Under the pieces are notes generated by a model that did no database searches, was not told the origin of the DNA, and worked only from the letters and a program-made list of their open reading frames with translations. Both the position numbers and the translations under genes were made by a program. This document shows, piece by piece, positions 15,799 to 26,744 of a stretch of DNA of 64,000 nt (within the stretch, counting starts at the first letter, position 1; each line of letters begins with the position of its first letter). The stretch is from Oceaniovalibus guishaninsula JLT2003 (GTDB lineage Bacteria > Pseudomonadota > Alphaproteobacteria > Rhodobacterales > Rhodobacteraceae): contig NZ_AMGO01000006.1 in NCBI RefSeq assembly GCF_000299575.1, positions 1 through 64,000 on the forward strand, written 5' to 3'.

Positions 15799-17601
15799 TC
15801 AGTAGACCCGCGCCTTGGGCTTGATCTTGTCGAGGTCGATGCCGCCCTCGTTATGGCCCAGAAGCGGGTTGAGATGCACCGGCCGATAGTCGAGCGTCAC
15901 GCCGCCATTGACCCAGGCCAGCGTGTGCTTGCGCCAGTTTTCGTCGTCGCGGTCGGGATGGTCTTCCTGCGCATGGGCGCCCCGGCTTTCCTTGCGCGCC
16001 TCGGCGCTGACGACGGTGGCCAGCGCGTTGGGCATGAGATTGGTCAGCTCCAGCGTTTCCATCAGGTCCGAGTTCCAGATCAGGCTGCGATCGGTGACGC
16101 GGATGTCGTCCATCTTGCCGGCGATGGCGGTCATCTTCTCGACCCCTTCGGCCAGCGTCTTGTCGGTGCGGAAAACGGCGGCGTCGGCCTGCATGGTCTT
16201 TTGCATCTCGAGCCGCAATTCGGCGGTCGAAAGCGTTCCCTTGGCATGGCGCAACGTGTCGAAACGGTCGAAGGCGCCGTCCACGGATGCCTGGTTCAGC
16301 GTCGGGTTGGACGATCCGCGATCCACGACCTCGCCCGCCTTGATGGCGGCGGCGCGGCCGAACACCACAAGGTCGATCAGCGAGTTCGAGCCGAGGCGGT
16401 TGGCGCCGTGCACCGACGCGCACCCGGCCTCGCCCACGGCCATGAGGCCCGGAACGATGCGGTCGGGATCGTCTTCGGTGGGGTTCAGAACCTCGCCCCA
16501 GTAATTCGTGGGGATGCCGCCCATGTTGTAATGGACGGTCGGCAGAACCGGGATCGGTTCCTTGGTCACATCGACGCCGGCGAAGATGCGCGCGCTTTCG
16601 GAAATGCCGGGAAGACGCTCGGCCAGTGCCTCTTTCGGCAGATGGTTGAGGTTGAGGTGGATGTGGTCGCCGTTCTTGCCGACGCCCCTGCCTTCGCGGA
16701 TTTCCAGCGTCATGCAGCGGCTGACGACATCGCGGCTGGCCAGATCCTTGTAGGTGGGGGCATAGCGTTCCATGAACCGCTCGCCTTCCGAATTGGTCAG
16801 GTAGCCGCCTTCGCCGCGCGCGCCTTCGGTGATGAGACAGCCGGCGCCGTAGATGCCGGTGGGGTGGAACTGGACGAATTCCATGTCCTGAAGCGGCAGG
16901 CCCGCCCGCGCCACCATGCCGCCGCCGTCGCCGGTGCAGGTATGGGCGCTGGTGGCCGAGAAGTAGGCCCGGCCATAGCCGCCGGTGGCCAGCACCGTCA
17001 TCTTGGCATTGAAGACGTGCATCGTGCCGTCTTCGAGCGACCAGGCAACGACGCCCTGACAGACGCCGTCATCCGACATGATCAGGTCGATGGCGAAGTA
17101 TTCGATGTGGAATTCGGCATGATGCTTGAGCGACTGGCCGTAAAGCGTATGCAGGATCGCGTGGCCGGTGCGGTCGGCGGCGGCGCAGGTGCGCTGGACC
17201 GGGGGGCCTTCGCCGAATTGCGTGGTGTGGCCGCCGAAGGGACGCTGATAGATCTTGCCGTCCTCGGTGCGCGAAAAGGGCACGCCGTAATGTTCGAGTT
17301 CATAGACGGCCTTGGGCGCCTCGCGGGCGAGGTATTCCATCGCGTCGGTATCGCCCAGCCAGTCGGACCCCTTCACGGTGTCGTACATGTGCCATTGCCA
17401 GTTGTCGGGGCCCATATTGCCCAGACTGGCCGCGATGCCGCCCTGCGCCGCGACCGTATGGCTGCGCGTCGGGAAGACCTTGGTGATGCAGGCGGTCCGA
17501 AGGCCCTGTTCGGCCAGACCCAGCGTCGCCCGCAGGCCCGACCCCCCTGCCCCCACGACGATCGCGTCATAGGTATGCGTGGTGTAATCATAGGCAGCCA
17601 T
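15799..17601 (-). CDS. sdhA: Succinate dehydrogenase flavoprotein subunit
   Basis: A 600-residue catalytic subunit oxidising succinate to fumarate with covalently bound FAD. It shows the FAD-binding [16 protein letters not shown] (about residues 15-30), the flavinylation site [11 protein letters not shown] with His48, the active-site region [21 protein letters not shown] with Arg, and [19 protein letters not shown] near residue 395. Size matches bacterial SdhA. It is the third gene of the operon, after sdhC and sdhD, and is followed by the small lipoprotein gene and sdhB. Confidence 0.98.
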   Translation of the reverse strand: MAAYDYTTHTYDAIVVGAGGSGLRATLGLAEQGLRTACITKVFPTRSHTVAAQGGIAASLGNMGPDNWQWHMYDTVKGSDWLGDTDAMEYLAREAPKAVYELEHYGVPFSRTEDGKIYQRPFGGHTTQFGEGPPVQRTCAAADRTGHAILHTLYGQSLKHHAEFHIEYFAIDLIMSDDGVCQGVVAWSLEDGTMHVFNAKMTVLATGGYGRAYFSATSAHTCTGDGGGMVARAGLPLQDMEFVQFHPTGIYGAGCLITEGARGEGGYLTNSEGERFMERYAPTYKDLASRDVVSRCMTLEIREGRGVGKNGDHIHLNLNHLPKEALAERLPGISESARIFAGVDVTKEPIPVLPTVHYNMGGIPTNYWGEVLNPTEDDPDRIVPGLMAVGEAGCASVHGANRLGSNSLIDLVVFGRAAAIKAGEVVDRGSSNPTLNQASVDGAFDRFDTLRHAKGTLSTAELRLEMQKTMQADAAVFRTDKTLAEGVEKMTAIAGKMDDIRVTDRSLIWNSDLMETLELTNLMPNALATVVSAEARKESRGAHAQEDHPDRDDENWRKHTLAWVNGGVTLDYRPVHLNPLLGHNEGGIDLDKIKPKARVY

Positions 17602-17613
17602 TCGGATGCTCCT

Positions 17614-17985
17614 TCAAAGAACCAGGCGCACGACGGCGAAAAGCCCGGCGGCAATGGCGACGTAGGACAGGCAGATTGTGGCGATCAGCAGCGCCTGGCG
17701 CGTCATGCCGTCGCTGTAATCCTCGATCGCGGTCTGCACGCCGTTCTTGAAGTGCAGCCAGCTTGCCACGATGGTCAGCGCGGTCACGATGGCCGGGAAC
17801 GGCGACGAGAAATAGGCGACGACGACCGGCCAGGGTTCGCCCAGCATCGGGCCGACGGTGAAGATGAAGATCGGGATCAGCACGACGAGCGCGGTCGAGC
17901 TGACGATCATGCCCCAGTAATGTTCGGTGCCCGACTTGGCCGAGCCGAGGCCGACGGCGCGCTTGCGGTCTGTCAGATAGGACAT
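17614..17985 (-). CDS. sdhD: Succinate dehydrogenase membrane anchor subunit
   Basis: A 123-residue protein with three transmembrane helices (about residues 27-46, 58-78 and 95-118). The sequence WLHFKNGVQTAIEDY contains the conserved His expected to ligate heme b and the Asp-Tyr pair near the ubiquinone site. It anchors SdhAB to the inner membrane with SdhC. It lies 10 bases after sdhC and 12 bases before sdhA, in the usual C-D-A order. Confidence 0.95.
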   Translation of the reverse strand: MSYLTDRKRAVGLGSAKSGTEHYWGMIVSSTALVVLIPIFIFTVGPMLGEPWPVVVAYFSSPFPAIVTALTIVASWLHFKNGVQTAIEDYSDGMTRQALLIATICLSYVAIAAGLFAVVRLVL

Positions 17986-17995
17986 GCGACCTCCT

Positions 17996-18382
17996 TCAGA
18001 TGACGATGGCGGTGACGATCGTCAGCAGGATCGACCCACCGACGACGCCCCAGCCCAGGATGTTGACCGTCTTGAGATCGAAGCCCGCGCCCGAATCCCA
18101 GTAGAGATGCCGCAGACCGGCCAGAAAGTGATACCAGAGCGCCCAGAGCGACAGGAACATCACCAGATCGCCGAACCACGACGTGAGAAAGGCATCGGCA
18201 TTCGCGAACGCCTCGGGCCCGGTGGCGGCGGCGATCAGCCACCAGGTCAGCAGCAGCGCCCCGACGACCAGCCCGATCCCGGTGATGCGCGTCATGATCG
18301 AGGTGATCGAGTTGAGCTGCGGGCGGTAGATGCTGAGATGCGGGCTGAGCGGGCGATTGCCCCTGTTCACGTCTGCCATCAC
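17996..18382 (-). CDS. sdhC: Succinate dehydrogenase cytochrome b556 subunit
   Basis: A 128-residue, three-helix membrane subunit. The N-terminal signature RPLSPHLSIYRPQLNSITSI and the heme-ligand region WYHFLAGLRHLYWDSG are diagnostic for SdhC. It binds heme b with SdhD and forms part of the quinone pocket. It is the first gene of the operon; the 280-base region upstream holds a GTGATCACA palindrome and the presumed operon promoter. Confidence 0.96.
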   Translation of the reverse strand: MMADVNRGNRPLSPHLSIYRPQLNSITSIMTRITGIGLVVGALLLTWWLIAAATGPEAFANADAFLTSWFGDLVMFLSLWALWYHFLAGLRHLYWDSGAGFDLKTVNILGWGVVGGSILLTIVTAIVI

Positions 18383-18516
18383 GGATCCTTCGTCTTACGG
18401 CACCCCCCGGCCGGGGCGCGATTGGGGGGAGTGATAAAGGTTTTTCCAGCGAAGTCACGCGGCTGCGACACTATGGGCGGTCGATCTGGCACGAAAAGGC
18501 CACGTTTTCGCGGAAC

Positions 18517-18525
18517 GTGATCACA
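18517..18525. promoter_or_regulatory. GTGATCACA palindrome upstream of sdhC
   Basis: GTGATCAC (18517-18524) is a perfect 8-bp palindrome about 135 bases upstream of the sdhC ATG. The same octamer occurs twice upstream of sucC and I did not see it elsewhere in the window. Both places precede TCA-cycle operons, so it is a candidate operator for a shared regulator that I cannot name. The remainder of the 280-base gap between mch and sdhC holds the mch hairpin and no gene I can support. Confidence 0.5.
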
Positions 18526-18539
18526 AAGTCCGGCAAGTC

Positions 18540-18561
18540 GGCCGCCGCCGAAGCGGCGGCC
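18540..18561 (-). terminator. Probable terminator of the mch operon (TTCG hairpin)
   Basis: On the minus strand GGCCGCCGC-TTCG-GCGGCGGCC is a perfect 9-bp stem closed by a stable TTCG tetraloop, 102 bases after the mch stop codon. The following bases are GACTTGCC, without a proper T-run, so termination may be partial. It separates the mcl2-mch operon from sdhC. Confidence 0.55.
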
Positions 18562-18662
18562 ACGGGATGCGAGGGAACGCACGATCCGAACGATCCCTCT
18601 ATGACCGGCGAAATCCCGCCGATCAAGTCCGAATATGCGTTTCGGGCCGCGTTCTTTTCAAC

Positions 18663-19691
18663 CTAGGCGGGACAAAGCGCCCAATAGTCGAGATCGAGAA
18701 GGACGTGGCCCAGATAGCGGCCGTCCGCATCGCGCAGGTCGGTGCCGGGTTCCGTGGACGCGACCAGCCGCAGCCGGATCGCGCCAATGCCCGGCGCGTC
18801 GGTTGGCGCGGTATCCAGAACCTCGGACCAGGCGGTGACGGTATCGCTGGCATGGCAGGGATTGACGTGGGATCCGGCGTTCAGCCCCGCCAGCATCTGC
18901 GCGTTGGCCAGCCCGTTGAAGGACAGCGCGCGCGCCAGGCTGATGACATGGCCGCCATAGATCAGCCGGCGGCCGTCGGGGCGCGCGCGGGTGTCGAAAT
19001 GCACCTTGGCGGTGTTCTGCCAAAGGCGGGTGGCCATCATGTGCTCGGCCTCCTCGACGGTGACGGCATCGACGTGGTCGATGATTTCGCCCTTGGTGTA
19101 GTCGCCCAAGGCATAGCGTTCGCCGGACGCGGCGAAGTCGTAGCGAGTGAAGTCCAGCCCCTCGGGCACGGTCAGGTCGCCCGGATCCAGGGCCGCGCGC
19201 AGGTCGGGCACATGCGTGTCGGGGGCCGCGGCGGCGGCGTCGCGCTTGCGCACCATCACCCAGCGCACATAGTCGAGGACCGGCGCGCCGTGCTGGCTGC
19301 GCCCGGTGGTGCGGACCCAGACGATGCCGGTCTGGCCGCTGGAGGTCTGCTTGAGGCCGATGACCTCGGACCGGGCGGACAGTGTGTCGCCGGGCCAGAC
19401 GGGCGCCAGCCAGCGGCCTTCGGCATAGCCCAGATTGGCCACGGCGTTGAGGCTGATGTCGGGGACGGTCTTGCCGAAGACGGTATGAAACACGATCAGG
19501 TCGTCGAAGGGCGATGCGGGCAGGCCGCAACCCTGCGCGAAGGTGTCGGACGAATGCAGCGCGTGGCGCGCTGGATAGAGCGCGTGGTAAAGCGCGCGTT
19601 CGCCCGCCGTCAGGGTGCGCGGGACGGCGTGGTCGATGACCTCGCCCAGGCGGTAATCCTCGAAAAAGCGGCCGGGGCTCGTCTTGGACAT
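18663..19691 (-). CDS. mch: Mesaconyl-C1-CoA hydratase (MaoC-like, beta-methylmalyl-CoA dehydratase)
   Basis: A 342-residue protein made of two MaoC/hotdog domains. It starts SKTSPGRFFEDYRLGEVIDHAVPRTL and contains GDTLSARSEVIGLKQTSSGQ and VWVRTTGRSQHGAPVLDYVRW in the first domain and FDTRARPDGRRLIYGGHVIS in the second, features I know from mesaconyl-CoA hydratase of the ethylmalonyl-CoA pathway. It interconverts mesaconyl-C1-CoA and (2R,3S)-beta-methylmalyl-CoA. It is the last gene of a minus-strand operon with mcl2, NnrU and DUF1737 genes, following the DUF1737 stop without a gap. It lies upstream of the sdh operon, a proximity also known in Rhodobacter sphaeroides as I recall. Confidence 0.9.
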   Translation of the reverse strand: MSKTSPGRFFEDYRLGEVIDHAVPRTLTAGERALYHALYPARHALHSSDTFAQGCGLPASPFDDLIVFHTVFGKTVPDISLNAVANLGYAEGRWLAPVWPGDTLSARSEVIGLKQTSSGQTGIVWVRTTGRSQHGAPVLDYVRWVMVRKRDAAAAAPDTHVPDLRAALDPGDLTVPEGLDFTRYDFAASGERYALGDYTKGEIIDHVDAVTVEEAEHMMATRLWQNTAKVHFDTRARPDGRRLIYGGHVISLARALSFNGLANAQMLAGLNAGSHVNPCHASDTVTAWSEVLDTAPTDAPGIGAIRLRLVASTEPGTDLRDADGRYLGHVLLDLDYWALCPA

Positions 19692-19898
19692 CTATTGCGC
19701 CCCCAGCTTCATCGACGGATCATAGGGCGCGTCGATATCCTTCAGGACGGCCTGGGCGCAGCGCATCACGCCGTTATTGGCGTCGAACGCATAGGACGGG
19801 TCGCCGTGAAGCCGCCAGCCCTGCGCCAGCGCGGCAGTGACCTTGTGACAGAAGCGCGACGTGTCGTCTTCGGTCAGCAGACGGTAGAGCGTGGTCAT
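19692..19898 (-). CDS. DUF1737-family small protein
   Basis: A 68-residue cytoplasmic protein starting MTTLYRLLTEDDTSRFCHKV and containing ALAQGWRLHGDPSYAFD and a C-terminal DPSMKLGAQ, the pattern of DUF1737 proteins. No function is known for the family. The ATG at 19898 overlaps the stop of the NnrU gene by four bases (ATGA), and its own stop directly abuts the mch gene, so the four genes are very likely one transcript. I infer, without proof, that it is connected to CoA-ester metabolism or simply co-transcribed. Confidence 0.82.
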   Translation of the reverse strand: MTTLYRLLTEDDTSRFCHKVTAALAQGWRLHGDPSYAFDANNGVMRCAQAVLKDIDAPYDPSMKLGAQ

Positions 19899-20464
19899 GG
19901 ACGAGCCCCCGGAAACGGCCACACACCCAGCCAGGTGTGGATGGTGGCGATGATGACATAAAGGACGGCGGCGATCACGGCCAGCCGCACGGTGCCCGCG
20001 GTCGTCCCGTTGGAATAGGGCACGTAATCCGTGACGCGGGCGTTGATCAGCGGAATTTCCACCAGCGCCCAGACCAGCAGGCCCCCGAACAGGATCAGCG
20101 AGGCCAGATCGCCGTTCACCAGCAGGTGCGACGCGGCCCAGACCGAAAAGCCGGTAAGCTGGGGATGGCGCAGCTTGGCGCGCAGGGGGGATTTGGAATG
20201 GCCCAGCCCGAACAGCGCGATGGCGAAATACATCGCAAGATCGGTGACATGCACGCCCCATTCGGGCGGATAGTAGACGGGGATGAAGTCGGCGCGACGA
20301 TAGCCCAGCACCATCAGCACGACCGACACGACCAGCAGCAGCGCGAAGATGCCCTTCGACCCGTTGCCAAGCCGCATCTGCATGGCCTGCCGGGCGCCGG
20401 GCGCGACGCGCTTGAACAGATGCGTCGCCCACCAGAGCGCGACGCCGAGGACGAGAAGGGTCAC
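19895..20464 (-). CDS. NnrU-family membrane protein
   Basis: A 189-residue integral membrane protein with about five to six helices. It carries the NnrU pattern: WWATHLFKRVAPGARQ near the N-terminus, YYPPEWGVHVTDLAMYFA, GHSKSPLRAKLRHPQLTGFS (about residues 90-109) and ASHLLVNGDLASLILF. NnrU was named from nitrite/nitric oxide reductase regulons; similar proteins are widespread and related to isoprenylcysteine/NnrU methyltransferase-like membrane proteins, and the biochemical role is unsettled. It overlaps mcl2 upstream and the DUF1737 gene downstream by four bases each. No denitrification gene is in the window. Confidence 0.85.
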   Translation of the reverse strand: MTLLVLGVALWWATHLFKRVAPGARQAMQMRLGNGSKGIFALLLVVSVVLMVLGYRRADFIPVYYPPEWGVHVTDLAMYFAIALFGLGHSKSPLRAKLRHPQLTGFSVWAASHLLVNGDLASLILFGGLLVWALVEIPLINARVTDYVPYSNGTTAGTVRLAVIAAVLYVIIATIHTWLGVWPFPGARP

Positions 20465-21342
20465 GACGCGTTCCCTTCCGACAGACCGGCGCGGGCCAGC
20501 ACACCGCGCGCAGCGGCGACGTGCAGGTTTTCGACGATGCGCCCGTCGACGACGGCGATGCCCTTGCGGTCACGCTCGGCCTCGGTCCAGGCGGCGATGT
20601 GGCGGCGGGCGAGTGCGATTTCGTCCTCGGAGGGGGAAAAGACCGCGTTGACCGGATCGACCTGTGCCGGATGGATCAGCGACTTGCCGTCCATGCCCAG
20701 ATCGCGGCCCTGCGCCGATTCGGTCCGCAGCCCGTCTTCGTCCTTGAAGGCGTTATAGACGCCGTCGATGCAGGGGATGCCGCCGGCGCGGGCGGCCAGG
20801 ACGCACAGTTGCAGCGCGGTCATCAGCGCCATGCGGTCCTGCCCCGGACGACAGCCGAGTTCGGCCGCCAGATCGTTTGTGCCGACGACGAAGCCGCCCA
20901 TGCCCGGCGCATCGGCGATCGAGGCCGCGTTCAGGACGCCGCGCGCGGTTTCGATCATCGCCCATATGGCGACGCTCCCTGCCCCGTCGATCCCGTCCAG
21001 CCGCCGCGCCAGCGCCGCGATGTCGTCCGCGCCGTTCACCTTGGGCAGCAGGATGGCATCCGGCAGCGCGTCCGCCGGAAGCGACAGGATCGCATCCAGA
21101 TCCGCATCCGCCCATTCGGTATCGGCGGCGTTGACGCGGACGAGGCGCATGGCGCGAAAGCCCCCCTGCGACAGGGCGGCGACGATGCCCTCGCGCCCGT
21201 CGGCCTTGGCATCCACCGCCACCGCGTCCTCAAGATCGAAGATCAGCGCATCGGCGTTCAGCCCGCGCGCCTTGTCCATCGCGCGGGGCTTGTCGCCCGG
21301 AATATAGAGGACCGAGCGCACGGCCCGCGCATCGTCGTTCAT
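20461..21342 (-). CDS. mcl2: (3S)-Malyl-CoA thioesterase / CitE-like CoA-ester lyase family
   Basis: A 293-residue HpcH/HpaI-CitE family enzyme. It shows SVLYIPGDKPRAMDKA at the N-terminus, the metal/substrate motif ALIFDLEDAVAVDAK (about residues 32-46), AIWAMIETARGVLNA with the catalytic-region Glu, GFVVGTNDLAAELGC and DGKSLIHPAQVDPVN. In the ethylmalonyl-CoA pathway Mcl2 hydrolyses (3S)-malyl-CoA to malate. The adjacent mch and the presence of ccr and ecm support this assignment; a beta-methylmalyl-CoA lyase (Mcl1) would differ in its start and is not in the window. The ATG at 21342 follows a GGGGGAAAG ribosome binding site; the longer upstream frame is not supported. Confidence 0.85.
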   Translation of the reverse strand: MNDDARAVRSVLYIPGDKPRAMDKARGLNADALIFDLEDAVAVDAKADGREGIVAALSQGGFRAMRLVRVNAADTEWADADLDAILSLPADALPDAILLPKVNGADDIAALARRLDGIDGAGSVAIWAMIETARGVLNAASIADAPGMGGFVVGTNDLAAELGCRPGQDRMALMTALQLCVLAARAGGIPCIDGVYNAFKDEDGLRTESAQGRDLGMDGKSLIHPAQVDPVNAVFSPSEDEIALARRHIAAWTEAERDRKGIAVVDGRIVENLHVAAARGVLARAGLSEGNAS

Positions 21343-21470
21343 CTGACTTTCCCCCGGATAACCCGCGCCCTGCTTGTCACGAACGCCGGGCGAAGGGCAA
21401 GCCGGGTCGCGCGGGCGAAAGCAAGCGTTCCGGACGGGATAAGTTCCGGCGGGGGTGAAAGATATGGCGG

Positions 21471-21496
21471 GGAACCGGCGGCCCGGACCGGCTGTT
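21471..21496 (+). promoter_or_regulatory. Possible ECF/EcfG-like promoter of the PRC-barrel gene
   Basis: GGAAC (21471-21475) is followed after 17 bases by TGTT (21493-21496), close to the alphaproteobacterial EcfG general-stress pattern GGAAC-N16/17-CGTT, 57 bases before the ATG at 21553. One of the four -10 bases differs and many Rhodobacteraceae lack EcfG, so this is tentative. Confidence 0.3.
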
Positions 21497-21552
21497 TCCA
21501 TCGGGATGAATGCGGCGTTAGTCCGGCCGCGATATGCAAGGGGAACCCCGAC

Positions 21553-22569
21553 ATGAAACATTTCCTGACAAGCACCGCGGCCGCGCTGGTGCTGACCACC
21601 GCGTCCTATGCGCAGGATGGCGGCGCATTCGTGGATTACACCTTCGATCAGGCGACGGATCTGTTCGCATCCGACCTGCTGGGCGCGCGCATCTATGCGA
21701 CCGAGGCGGATGTCGGCGACATGGTCGAGCCGGGCGCCGAGACCGAATGGGACGACCTGGGCGAAATCAACGACATGATCCTGAGCCGCGACGGCGAGGT
21801 CCGCGCGGTGATCCTGGGCATCGGCGGATTCCTGGGTATCGGCGAGCGTGACGTGGCCGTGGACATGCGCAGCATCTCGATCGTGCGCGACGGACCGGAT
21901 GCGACGGACTACTTCCTGGTCGTGAATGCCAACCGCGAGACAGTTGAAGGCGCAACCGAGTTTTCGCGCAACATGGCCGAGCAGGTGAATACCACCACCG
22001 GCATGGCGACGATGCAGCAGGACGGCACGGCGGTCGAGCCTGCGGCAGGCACTGTCGTGACCGACACGACCGCACCCGCGATGGATACCGAGGCCGATCC
22101 CGATGCGGTCGTGGTCGTCCCCGCCGAGGGCGAGACCGAGATGGCCGAACCAACCGCCGTCGCGCCGGACGGCAATTCGGAACTGGTCGTGACCGACGAG
22201 ACCGCGATGACCGACACGCCGGCGATGCGCCCCGACCGCGCGATGCTGTCGGCCCCGATCATCGCGCGTGACGATTATGCGCAGGTCGGCGCGGGCGAGC
22301 TGACCGCCGACGATCTGGAAGGCGCGCGCGTCTATGGCGCCAACGACGAGGATGTGGGCGAAATCGACACCTTGATCCTGGGCGCCGACGGCCAGAGCGT
22401 CGAGGAGGTGGTGATCGACGTGGGCGGCTTCCTGGGCATCGGTGAAAAGCCCGTCGCGGTGACGCTGGACGAGCTGGCGATCATGCGGTCGGCCGACGGC
22501 ACCGACCTGCGCGTCTATATCGACGCGACCGAGGAGCAGCTTGAGAATCAGCCCGATTACGTGCGCTGA
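21553..22569 (+). CDS. Exported tandem PRC-barrel protein
   Basis: A 338-residue secreted protein with a signal peptide (about 1-20, ending TASYAQDGG). Two PRC-barrel domains are separated by a long acidic, Thr/Ala-rich linker: the first around residues 38-100 (DLLGARIYATEADVGD ... LGIGGFLGIGERDVAV) and the second around 252-320 (DLEGARVYGANDEDVGEID ... DVGGFLGIGEKPVAV). The GGFLGIGE motif is repeated almost exactly. Such PRC-barrel proteins are common in Rhodobacteraceae envelopes and linked to stress, but their role is unknown. It is divergent from mcl2 and followed by a good terminator, so it is probably transcribed alone. Confidence 0.88.
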   Translation: MKHFLTSTAAALVLTTASYAQDGGAFVDYTFDQATDLFASDLLGARIYATEADVGDMVEPGAETEWDDLGEINDMILSRDGEVRAVILGIGGFLGIGERDVAVDMRSISIVRDGPDATDYFLVVNANRETVEGATEFSRNMAEQVNTTTGMATMQQDGTAVEPAAGTVVTDTTAPAMDTEADPDAVVVVPAEGETEMAEPTAVAPDGNSELVVTDETAMTDTPAMRPDRAMLSAPIIARDDYAQVGAGELTADDLEGARVYGANDEDVGEIDTLILGADGQSVEEVVIDVGGFLGIGEKPVAVTLDELAIMRSADGTDLRVYIDATEEQLENQPDYVR

Positions 22570-24520
<1,951 letters not shown>

Positions 24521-24524
<4 letters not shown>

Positions 24525-25411
24525 TGGGCGACGACGAACGGGGAATCGTGCTGGCCGCGACGGGCGCGCGGTATACCGTCATCGCGCGGCGGGCGGCGCG
24601 CAGCGCGCGCAAGGCGATGCCCGGCACGCCCATCGACCTGTTCACCGATCAGGATCTGGACGATCCGGTCTTCGCGCGGATCCACCGGCTGGACGTGTCG
24701 CACCGGCGGCCGAAGTTCGAGGCGATGGAGCGGACGCGGTTCGCCCGCACGCTGATGATCGACGCCGACGTGCTGTTGCGGCATGACGTGTCCGAATTAT
24801 TCGACGTGCTGGACCGTTACGACATCGCCGCGGTGCCGGGCATCAGCCGCGCGCCCGACCATCTGGGGGGCTATCCCGACCTGCCCCGTAGCGTGCCGGT
24901 CATCAATACCGGCGTCATGGCCTTTCGCGGCACCGGCGCGGTCCGGGCCTTCGCGCGGGACTGGCAGGCCGAGATGATCCGCACCGGGGCGAAGATGGAC
25001 CAGCCCGCGTTCCGCAAGCTGATCTATGAAAGCGACCTGCGGTTCCTGGCGCTGGGGATCGAATACAACGTCATCTATCTGCAATTGCTGAACGTCTGGC
25101 GGCACACGATGGGGGGCGTGCGCGTTTTGCATGTGCGCGCGTTCCATACCGGCGATCCGGGCGATCCCGAGCAGCCGCTGGATCCGCGCCCGCATCTGTC
25201 GGTCTTGCAGCAGGACCACCTGGAGGCGCTGGACCGCGTGGACTGGACGCTGGGCGGCCAGAGGCGGTTCGTCCCGCCGCCCATCGCCGTCTATCGCGAG
25301 GCCTTTGCCAGACGCATCGGCACGGTGGAACATGCGGGCTTTCGCGCATGGAGCCTCTATCGCCGCCTGCTGGGCCGCGAGAAGGGCGGCGCGAAGGAGC
25401 GCGACGATTGA
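24521..25411 (+). CDS. Glycosyltransferase-like protein (nucleotide-diphospho-sugar transferase fold) B
   Basis: A 296-residue paralogue of the preceding gene. The parallel motifs are PIDLFTDQDLDDPVF, RPKFEAMERTRFARTLMID, the DxD motif DADVL (about residue 85), INTGVMAFRGTG, MDQPAFRKLIYESDLRF and EYNVIYL. The Asp-x-Asp and the conserved Asp-Gln-Pro fit metal and donor binding in GT-A fold transferases. Acceptor is unknown; capsule, exopolysaccharide or protein glycosylation are possible, but no other polysaccharide gene is nearby. It starts ATGATG at the end of gene A; the second ATG (24524) is also possible. It is followed directly by the sucC regulatory region. Confidence 0.72.
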
Positions 25412-25440
25412 GTGATCACACCGGCCTGCCTGTGATCACA
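25412..25440. promoter_or_regulatory. Pair of GTGATCACA palindromes upstream of sucC
   Basis: GTGATCAC occurs at 25412-25419 and 25432-25439, centres exactly 20 bp apart, that is two helical turns, so a dimer could bind each on one DNA face. The second copy extends to TGTGATCACA, a perfect 10-bp palindrome. The first begins at the stop codon of the glycosyltransferase gene, and sucC starts 111 bases further. The same octamer stands upstream of sdhC. Confidence 0.55.
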
Positions 25441-25550
25441 AGGGGCGGTATTCGGCAGGGATAAGCGCACAAGTGCATCTTTCCCCTTAAACATCGCGTT
25501 CTTTCGTGGCATGGCGGCACCCAACCGCATCTGGCAGAGGATCGTCGCCC

Positions 25551-26744
25551 GTGAACATCCATGAGTATCAGGCCAAGGGCCTTCTTCGTTCCTATGGTGC
25601 GCCGGTATCGGACGGGCGCGTCGTCACCCGCGCCGAGGAAGCCAAGACCGCGGCGGGCGAGCTGGACGGACCGCTTTGGGTGGTGAAGGCGCAGATCCAT
25701 GCGGGCGGGCGCGGCAAGGGCCATTTCAAGGAAGCCGATAGCGGCGAGAAGGGCGGCGTGCGTCTGGCGAAATCGGTCGAGGAAGCCGCCGAGGAAGCGC
25801 GGCGGATGCTGGGCCGCACGCTGGTCACGCACCAGACCGGCCCGACCGGCAAGCAGGTCAACCGCATCTATATCGAGGACGGCAGCGGCATCGAGACCGA
25901 GATGTATCTGGCGCTGCTGGTGGACCGGCAGACCAGCCGCATCAGTTTCGTCTGCTCGACCGAGGGCGGCATGGACATCGAGGAAGTCGCGGCCTCGACC
26001 CCAGACCGCATCCTGTCGTTCAGCGTCGATCCGGCGACGGGATACCAGCCCTTCCACGGCCGTCGCGTCGCCTTCGCGCTGGGGCTGAAGGGCGGTCAGG
26101 TCAAGCAATGCGTGGGGCTTCTGGCCAACCTCTATCGCGCCTTCGTCGAGAAGGACATGGAGATGCTGGAGATCAACCCGCTGATCGTCACCGACAGCGG
26201 CGACCTGAAGGTGCTGGACGCCAAGGTCAGCTTCGACGGCAACGCCATCTATCGCCATGCCGACATCGCCGCCCTGCGCGACGAGACCGAGGAGGACGCC
26301 AAGGAACTGGCCGCGTCGAAATACGACCTGAACTATATCGCGCTGGACGGCGAAATCGGCTGCATGGTCAACGGCGCGGGTCTGGCCATGGCGACGATGG
26401 ACATCATCAAGCTGTACGGATCCGAGCCTGCCAACTTCCTCGACGTGGGCGGCGGCGCGACGAAAGAGAAGGTGACGGAAGCCTTCAAGATCATCACCAG
26501 CGATCCGCAGGTGAAGGGCATTTTGGTCAACATCTTCGGCGGCATCATGCGCTGCGATGTGATCGCCGAGGGCGTCATCGCCGCGGTCAAGGAAGTCGGG
26601 CTGAAAGTGCCGCTGGTCGTGCGTCTGGAAGGCACGAACGTGGAGAAGGGCAAGGAAATCATCCGCAACAGCGACCTCGACGTGATCGCGGCGGACGACC
26701 TGAAGGACGGGGCGGAGAAGATCGTGAAGGCGGTGCGGGGGTAA
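25551..26744 (+). CDS. sucC: Succinyl-CoA synthetase beta subunit (ADP-forming)
   Basis: A 397-residue subunit starting [18 protein letters not shown] at a GTG preceded by AGAGGA. It has the ATP-grasp elements [15 protein letters not shown] and [10 protein letters not shown], then [28 protein letters not shown] and [19 protein letters not shown] of the CoA-ligase half. With SucD it converts succinyl-CoA to succinate with nucleotide synthesis. The full-length family size (about 397) confirms the GTG start at 25551. The frame overlaps the next ATG by one base (TAATG). Confidence 0.97.
   Translation: MNIHEYQAKGLLRSYGAPVSDGRVVTRAEEAKTAAGELDGPLWVVKAQIHAGGRGKGHFKEADSGEKGGVRLAKSVEEAAEEARRMLGRTLVTHQTGPTGKQVNRIYIEDGSGIETEMYLALLVDRQTSRISFVCSTEGGMDIEEVAASTPDRILSFSVDPATGYQPFHGRRVAFALGLKGGQVKQCVGLLANLYRAFVEKDMEMLEINPLIVTDSGDLKVLDAKVSFDGNAIYRHADIAALRDETEEDAKELAASKYDLNYIALDGEIGCMVNGAGLAMATMDIIKLYGSEPANFLDVGGGATKEKVTEAFKIITSDPQVKGILVNIFGGIMRCDVIAEGVIAAVKEVGLKVPLVVRLEGTNVEKGKEIIRNSDLDVIAADDLKDGAEKIVKAVRG

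Noticed and set aside
15853-18003. 716-codon open frame on the plus strand
   Set aside because: Antisense to sdhA, sdhD and part of sdhC; GC-rich mirror frame without recognisable protein.
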